Shown one piece after another: positions 58,325 through 64,000 of a stretch of DNA of 64,000 bases. The stretch's first letter is position 1; every line of letters begins with the position of its first letter. Both the position numbers and the translations under genes were made by a program. The notes under the pieces are model-generated. The model saw only the letters and a list, made by a program, of their open reading frames with translations. It was not told the DNA's origin and did no database searches. Source of the stretch: Acidobacteriota bacterium (lineage in GTDB: Bacteria > Acidobacteriota > Terriglobia > Bryobacterales > Bryobacteraceae); NCBI GenBank assembly GCA_947470805.1, contig CANIVU010000026.1, positions 1 through 64,000 of the forward strand, in the 5' to 3' direction.

Positions 58325-60997
58325 ATGCCTTACCTTCAGCTTCTATTCATTGCCCACCTGCTCCTTTTGGTCTTTTGGAACTGGCGAATCTGCCGACGGA
58401 TTTTCGCCTCGGATTTCCCGGCGCTCTTCGGAGCAATCATCCTGGGATGGGCAAATCTGGTCCATACCGCGCAGACGGCGTCGATGGTCGGATTACTCGA
58501 CGTTCCGATCGCCTACTTCCTGATTTCCCTTGGGATTTCCTCACTGTACGGCAAGTTTTTTGCCTGGGCCTGCCCGGAATCGGTACCTTCCGACGGCTTG
58601 AGTTTCCGGGAAGTGGGGACGCAGTTGCGAGGGTCGCTCCTATCGCTGGTTCTGCTGGGATCTCTGGTGTTGATCAGCTGCGGTGTCCTACTGCTGGCGC
58701 TCAGCGTATTGGCGAACAATTGGGACACGCTGGCGTATCGATTTCCGCGCGTTAACTTCTACCTCAATACCGGGGCATTGCTCCACCCCAGCAAGGGATT
58801 GGACGACCGGTTGCTGTTCTATCCCTACAATGGCAGCCTACTGTATCTCTTCCTTGGGGAATATCAGCTGACGGGTGTCACCTGGAATCTGGTGTCGGTT
58901 TTCGGATGGGTCACCGCCGGACTCGGCGCGTTCTATCTGCCGCTTTTCCTCGGCGGCACGGTTCGCGCCGGCATGTTTTCGGCCTACGCGTTGTTGACCG
59001 CGCCGATCGTCCTTTGCCTGGCAAATTCAACCAATGACGAGCTGCTGGCCGGCGCGCCGCTGCTGCTCGGAGTCGTTTTTATTGCGGCGTGGTTCCGGGA
59101 CAAGGCGCTTGCCAACTTACTTTTCGGACTCCTGGCATTGGGGCTTTCCGTCGGCGTGAAGTTACATCTGATGTTCTACGGCCCGGGATTGCTGATTGCC
59201 GGTGTGCTGGCGATCATGCACTACCGGGGGCACCTGCAAACGATATGGACGGCGACGCTGCAACCACGGCGCCAACAGCTGGGAGTGGGGTTGCTTCTGG
59301 TGGTCCCGCTGGCCGTGGGCTTTATGGTGACGAACTACATATCGTCGGGCAAAGCCACGAATAGTGAGTTCAACAAGCAGGTCCTCAACGCCCCGTTTAA
59401 CCTGCGAGCGGCCGCGCAGAATGTTGAGTTACTGACCGCGCAGTTATTCCTCTCGCCGCTGCCCGATCACGTGCGCGTGTTCGGCCAGGCCAAGGGCGCG
59501 GAGGCCTACAAGTCGATGAACGAGTGGACGAACAAGAACTTGTTCAAGCACGTCAAACAGGGCCCACCGTACACCAGCCCTTTCTATACGTTCCGCGGGA
59601 TTTCCAGTCCGCTGGCCGAAGGATTCTACGAAGAGACGCTGTGGCTGGGCATGGTTCCGTGGGCGCTGTTGGTGGGAATCATCTGGATGATCGCCAATCG
59701 CCGGGAGCAGGTATTGCCGGTCTGGGTGCTGATTCTGTCTCTGCCGGCGTGGCATCTCGCGCTCTGCGCGATTCACATTTACGTCGAATGTATCGGCACC
59801 TACTATGCGTACTCCGCGCCGGTCGGCGTGGCCGCGCTGGGACTCGTGTGGGAGAAAATGCGTAAGTCGAATCGCTCGTTCGGAGTCTATGCAAGCCATT
59901 TCCTGCTGCTGGTCCTGGCCAGCAACACCCTCATGGCCGGAACGCTTTTGTTCACCAGCATGAAGCGGGATGTGACGCAGGCATTCCGGGTCACCGATGG
60001 GGAGACCCCGGTCAGCCAAACCTCGCCGATCGTCCGCAGCACGCTCGCCAAGGCCAAGCAGGTGTACATCACCTACACCCATTGGGAACTGCTCTATTGG
60101 AATCTGATGCGCTTGAATCCGGCCGCCCGTTTCTTCACGGGCGATTACCCGGCCAAAGCGAAAATTGATCTCTTCCTTTGGCCGTATTACTCCCAGTTCA
60201 GCTGGGATACGCCGGCGCCCATCCGGGCGGGCCGAATGGGTGAGTTCAAGCTGCTGGGCACGATGGGCGCGGGCAGTGAAGTCATCGTGTGCGGTGGCCC
60301 TACCTGCCAGTTGGAATGTCCGAACTGCGAGGACGTCTTCTTGCTCCCGCTTAAGTTCAAACGAGCCGCACCCGCAATTGAGCTATTTGTGAATGGCCCC
60401 ACGCAAGGGCTGCCGTTGTCGCAGACCGGCTTCGTGCGGTTCACGTTGTTCAACGCAAGCACCTTGGCCAACAGCCCGTCGGCGTGGGTCCCCCTGGCCG
60501 ATTTGCCGAAATTCCGGACCTCGGTGCCCGATCAGGCATTCGATCATGTGCTGGTTGAGACCAGCTGCGAATCGGCACCCACGTGCCTGATCTCGCGGAC
60601 CACGCTGCCGCTGACGCCGGGTTTGCGCCCGCTATTGGACCAGATGCCTGAATTCAGCCCGTCGCTGGACGCGGCCCGGATTTCCGAAGTCTTCGGAACG
60701 GGTTGGGAAGGAACAGAGGGGAGCGGCTATTGGAAATTCCAATGGAAACTGCGCCCTGGGACCAACAAGCTGGACGCAACGTGGACGGGCGGCGGAGGCG
60801 AAAAGGCGAGCGACGAACTCACAGTATCGCTGATCACGGAGAAGCAGGTGCTGATCCACCGGAAGGCCTACAGCTCCTACTATGTGGGCACCTGGTTCCC
60901 GTCCAAGACGCCATCGGCCAAGGGCTACGCGGCCTGGGATCCGACAAACATCTGGACTGGCAAAAAGGTAGAACCTACGGCACCCGCCAAGCCGTAG
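58325..60997 (+). CDS. Large polytopic membrane protein, glycosyltransferase (PMT/GT-C)-like
   Basis: 890 aa; N-terminal half with many hydrophobic helices (WANLVHTAQTASMVGLLDVPIAYFLISLGISSLYGKFF..., NFYLNTGALLHPSKGLDDRLLFYPYNGSLLYLFLGEYQL), soluble C-terminal domain. Confidence 0.6.
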   Translation: MPYLQLLFIAHLLLLVFWNWRICRRIFASDFPALFGAIILGWANLVHTAQTASMVGLLDVPIAYFLISLGISSLYGKFFAWACPESVPSDGLSFREVGTQLRGSLLSLVLLGSLVLISCGVLLLALSVLANNWDTLAYRFPRVNFYLNTGALLHPSKGLDDRLLFYPYNGSLLYLFLGEYQLTGVTWNLVSVFGWVTAGLGAFYLPLFLGGTVRAGMFSAYALLTAPIVLCLANSTNDELLAGAPLLLGVVFIAAWFRDKALANLLFGLLALGLSVGVKLHLMFYGPGLLIAGVLAIMHYRGHLQTIWTATLQPRRQQLGVGLLLVVPLAVGFMVTNYISSGKATNSEFNKQVLNAPFNLRAAAQNVELLTAQLFLSPLPDHVRVFGQAKGAEAYKSMNEWTNKNLFKHVKQGPPYTSPFYTFRGISSPLAEGFYEETLWLGMVPWALLVGIIWMIANRREQVLPVWVLILSLPAWHLALCAIHIYVECIGTYYAYSAPVGVAALGLVWEKMRKSNRSFGVYASHFLLLVLASNTLMAGTLLFTSMKRDVTQAFRVTDGETPVSQTSPIVRSTLAKAKQVYITYTHWELLYWNLMRLNPAARFFTGDYPAKAKIDLFLWPYYSQFSWDTPAPIRAGRMGEFKLLGTMGAGSEVIVCGGPTCQLECPNCEDVFLLPLKFKRAAPAIELFVNGPTQGLPLSQTGFVRFTLFNASTLANSPSAWVPLADLPKFRTSVPDQAFDHVLVETSCESAPTCLISRTTLPLTPGLRPLLDQMPEFSPSLDAARISEVFGTGWEGTEGSGYWKFQWKLRPGTNKLDATWTGGGGEKASDELTVSLITEKQVLIHRKAYSSYYVGTWFPSKTPSAKGYAAWDPTNIWTGKKVEPTAPAKP

Positions 60998-61008
60998 ACC
61001 TACCGCGG

Positions 61009-62238
61009 TTAATTCGCGGCGGCCTTTACCTCTTCCGCGGGAGCCGGCAGCGCTTCCGCGGCCGGGGTCCCGCGCTCAAGCAACCGCTCGCGCAGCCACT
61101 TCATCGCCGGCTTTTCAAAGTAGAAATGGGAAAGATAGGCCGCGCCCAATACGATCGCGATGTAGGTCCAGAACACGGACTTCTCTTTGAAGTCAACCGG
61201 CCCGGACTGCAGAGTGTAGTAGTGAATGCCGACTTGAATCGGGAAGTGAATCAGGTACATCGAGTACGAAATATCGCCCAGGATGCGCAACGGCGTGGTG
61301 CTAAGCAATTTGCTGGCGGGGCCCCAGAATAAGGCACAGGTGATCAGCATGGGGAAGACACCCAGCGTAATGACGTTGTTGAAGCGCGGGCCGACCAGAG
61401 CCGCCATCGCCACCGTGCCAACAACGTAGGACTGGATGCAATAGAGGATAATCACCGTTCCGATCAGGCTGGCGAAGCCGAAATACTCCATGAGTTTCGG
61501 CGCGTTCTTCACCTTGGTATACAGGAAGTGGAGCAACCCGCCCATGAAGAAGCAGTAGCCGACGCGCGTAAACGGCTCGTTGAGCATCGGGAAGTTCGGG
61601 ATGGGTCCGCGAATGTTCACATGCAGGAAAAGCATCATCAGGCCAAGAGCGATCAACGGCCGGTTCTTGCGACCGAAACAGGCGGCATAGAACAGAAAAT
61701 ACATGCCCATCTCGAGCGCGATACTCCAGGCCGGCGCATTGAAGGAGTGTCCGATTTCGACCCACCCGTAGTTGAGAAAGGTGAGCTGGAGAATCAGATG
61801 ATAGAAATCATTGTTTCCGTAGATGAAGGTGATGCCTGATTTTGCCCAGACCAGATACTGCAGAAACGAGACGAGTACGAGCGTCGCCAGGTGGAGCGGG
61901 TAGAGGCGGGTCAGGCGAAGGATTGCAAAGTTGGTCAGCGTAATCGATTTCTCGCTAATCATCTCGCCGTACTTCCAGAAGAAGATGAAACCGGAAAGGA
62001 CGAAGAAGAACTCGACGCCAATCCACCCAAACTTGTAAACGAGGATCAACTGATCCCAGAAGGGATTCGTGTTGATAATGGCCTCGTTCCACTTGTCGTT
62101 GAGATTCCTGTAGTGGAGGATGACGATGATGAGCGAGGCAAGGCCTCGCAACCCGTCTAGCGGCGTCAGTCGGATGCTGGAATTAGATTCGGACAACGGA
62201 AACCCTTTCTTGATTACACGAAACACTAGTGTAGCCAA
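61009..62238 (-). CDS. Acyltransferase 3-family membrane protein
   Basis: 409 aa (start uncertain); RLTPLDGLRGLASLIIVILHYRNLND; WIGVEFFFVLSGFIFFWKYGEMI; ILGDISYSMYLIHFPIQVG. Confidence 0.93.
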   Translation of the reverse strand: MATLVFRVIKKGFPLSESNSSIRLTPLDGLRGLASLIIVILHYRNLNDKWNEAIINTNPFWDQLILVYKFGWIGVEFFFVLSGFIFFWKYGEMISEKSITLTNFAILRLTRLYPLHLATLVLVSFLQYLVWAKSGITFIYGNNDFYHLILQLTFLNYGWVEIGHSFNAPAWSIALEMGMYFLFYAACFGRKNRPLIALGLMMLFLHVNIRGPIPNFPMLNEPFTRVGYCFFMGGLLHFLYTKVKNAPKLMEYFGFASLIGTVIILYCIQSYVVGTVAMAALVGPRFNNVITLGVFPMLITCALFWGPASKLLSTTPLRILGDISYSMYLIHFPIQVGIHYYTLQSGPVDFKEKSVFWTYIAIVLGAAYLSHFYFEKPAMKWLRERLLERGTPAAEALPAPAEEVKAAAN

Positions 62239-62274
62239 GCTGCGATAGCCAGGTAAACAGAGTCCGTCCGGGAT

Positions 62275-63267
62275 CTAGCGCTTCGTGAACACGAAGGTAC
62301 CGAAACACGACGGCGTCGTGTTCCCGGCCGTCTCGAGCGGCTCGAAAAACTGAAAATACTTCTTTGTCGCAACCGCTACGCGGTCGGAAAACTCCACCGT
62401 CCAGCCCATGCAATAACGAATATATTCAGCGAAAAAACGCTGGAAGTAACCGAGGCGATTCTGGATGTTCGCCTCTGGCGAAATCGTCATCCGCCAGTTC
62501 GGGTAGTGCGAAAGCTCCAAACCCATCTCCCGGCCGGTCACCATCAATTCGTCGGGACGGAAGAGATGCTTATCCTCGGCCCCGCTCTTATCGACATCAC
62601 GGCGGCTGTAGAACTGCATCGTGTTCACGAAATGCTGAACGTCCTGACGCTCCTGCGGGGTACAGACATATCCGCTGCCTGCCAGCGCATCTTCGATGAA
62701 CTGACCCAGAAAGCCCATCATCATGTAGCCGTCGTAGTAAGGCTCCTCGCACACTAGAAGTCCGCCCACGGGTAGAACAGCGGCACAACTGCGGAGAAAG
62801 CCGTCCACATCGGCGATATGGTGGAGCACACTGCGAAGCAGGATCAACGAGACGGAACCGGTGGGCAATAGCGCGACGTCTTCGGCCTGGAGAATTCCGA
62901 AATCAACGCGACTGGCTTTTACATCCAGCCCGGCCAGTTTCCGCTGCACGATACCGCAAAATGCTGGCGAGGGATCGGTGATCAGCAAGTGGCCCATCTC
63001 CGGTTGCAGCGCCAACCCGACCGAAATACGACCCGTCCCGCAACCGATCTCGAGGACCGGCGCGCCCTGCGGCAATCCGTGCTTGCGGCAGATGTCCATC
63101 AGATGGCCGGCTTCGCGGATCAACTCGTCGATCGGGTACTGCTCCAGTCCGTACTGCCGGTCATAGTCGGACTCATCGTGCATGTACGCTCGCGCTTCCG
63201 AAATCTCAAAGGCACCCTGAACAACGTTTTTGGTACGCAGAAAATCGTGCAACAAAGAGTTAGACAT
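62275..63267 (-). CDS. Class I SAM-dependent methyltransferase
   Basis: 330 aa; GAPVLEIGCGTGRISVGLALQPEMGHLLITDPSPAF; VSLILLRSVLHHIADVDGFLRSCAAVLPVGGLLVCEEPYYDGYM. Confidence 0.9.
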   Translation of the reverse strand: MSNSLLHDFLRTKNVVQGAFEISEARAYMHDESDYDRQYGLEQYPIDELIREAGHLMDICRKHGLPQGAPVLEIGCGTGRISVGLALQPEMGHLLITDPSPAFCGIVQRKLAGLDVKASRVDFGILQAEDVALLPTGSVSLILLRSVLHHIADVDGFLRSCAAVLPVGGLLVCEEPYYDGYMMMGFLGQFIEDALAGSGYVCTPQERQDVQHFVNTMQFYSRRDVDKSGAEDKHLFRPDELMVTGREMGLELSHYPNWRMTISPEANIQNRLGYFQRFFAEYIRYCMGWTVEFSDRVAVATKKYFQFFEPLETAGNTTPSCFGTFVFTKR

Positions 63268-63270
63268 TGG

Positions 63271-64000
63271 CTATTGAGCGGCTCGTTTTTCCAGGACAGT
63301 AAAGACGCTCTGCCCCACCGGGGGATGAACGGCACTTTCCAGAGGACGAAGCCAGGGCACAATGAGCTTGTCGAACGTGGCGATCTGGGCTTCGGACTGT
63401 TCGGTCTTCTTGAATACGTGGGAGTTGGCCCACCATCCGAAGAACCCGACAAAGTTCAAGTAGTGCAGTTGAATGGGCTGAAAACCGGTGGCGCTGGCCA
63501 AGTCCCGAACCGACTGCTTCGTATACCGGCGGTAATGCCCAAGCAGATGGTCAATGGGGCCGTAGAGCGCGCGAAAGGCTGGAATAATCAGTACAACACG
63601 CCCGCCAACCGGAAGGATCTGCCACAGGTTGCGAAGCGTCTGGTGGTCGTCCTCGATATGTTCAAGAACGTTGAGGCTGACGACGGAATCCAAATTGTAG
63701 GAGCGCAGGGCTTCAATAGAAGACGGATTCGAGGCATCGACTTCCAACGAGACAACATTCTTGTACTCGAGATGGTTCTGGCGATGGCGGGCGACACAGT
63801 CGGCCTCCACGTCCAGCCCCACAACCAATTCCCGGTCCAGAATGGTGCGGGTAAAATTACCCATCCCGCAGCCAATTTCGAGAACCCGTTTCCCGAGCCA
63901 TGGCTTGGCCAGCGCCAATTGCCAATCAAAGTAGCGATGCGCGGCGCGCATCCTCTCCTGGTCGCGAACGGTATAGTCGGCAGTGGGTGTGAGCGTTGCC
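63271..64000 (-). CDS. Class I SAM-dependent methyltransferase, incomplete at right window edge
   Basis: GKRVLEIGCGMGNFTRTILDRELVVGLDVEADCV; VVSLNVLEHIEDDHQTLRNLWQIL. The frame stays open upstream of the annotated ATG (63951) to the edge: ATLTPTADYTVRDQERMRAAHRYFDW. Confidence 0.85.
   Translation of the reverse strand, partial: ATLTPTADYTVRDQERMRAAHRYFDWQLALAKPWLGKRVLEIGCGMGNFTRTILDRELVVGLDVEADCVARHRQNHLEYKNVVSLEVDASNPSSIEALRSYNLDSVVSLNVLEHIEDDHQTLRNLWQILPVGGRVVLIIPAFRALYGPIDHLLGHYRRYTKQSVRDLASATGFQPIQLHYLNFVGFFGWWANSHVFKKTEQSEAQIATFDKLIVPWLRPLESAVHPPVGQSVFTVLEKRAAQ

Overview
GC-rich window that reads as an Acidobacteriota chromosome, probably the Solibacter/Bryobacter lineage. That placement is inferred from two proteins with a TIGR03437-type C-terminal domain and a TonB receptor with an N-terminal carboxypeptidase-regulatory-like domain. 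Left to right: the N-terminus of an Mrr-type restriction protein running off the left edge, next to a partial tandem duplication of its own 5' end; a DUF418 membrane protein; a SWIM-SNF2 helicase; an aminotransferase; a purQ-purL-purF block; a secreted TIGR03437-type protein; a polysaccharide biosynthesis locus (about 12.4-30 kb) with a tightly coupled + strand operon at 15.4-27.65 kb; a secreted NHL / FixH-like / Cys-rich beta-barrel operon; a BNR-type protein; a RepA-metallophosphoesterase chimeric ORF beside an initiator tRNA-fMet; AspA/AstE-like deacylase; TonB receptor; M13 peptidase; PQQ dehydrogenase-cytochrome c fusion; NIPSNAP; ECF sigma factor with a membrane partner; radical SAM; tRNA-Gln; Ppx/GppA; a tandem pair of thymidylate-kinase-like genes, the second with an altered Walker A; an aldolase; a possible TIR/STAND-like protein; and a second surface-polysaccharide/methyltransferase region running off the right edge. 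The best novelty candidates are (1) a duplicated 8-cysteine module fused to an outer-membrane barrel, behind a FixH/YtkA-like protein, (2) the RepA::metallophosphoesterase chimera beside tRNA-fMet, (3) the kinase pair with GRST in place of GKST, (4) the three GT2-like paralogs without a canonical DxD motif, and (5) the TIR/STAND-like ORF. No CRISPR array, rRNA or intact mobile element was found. All family calls come from motif recognition by eye; no search was run.
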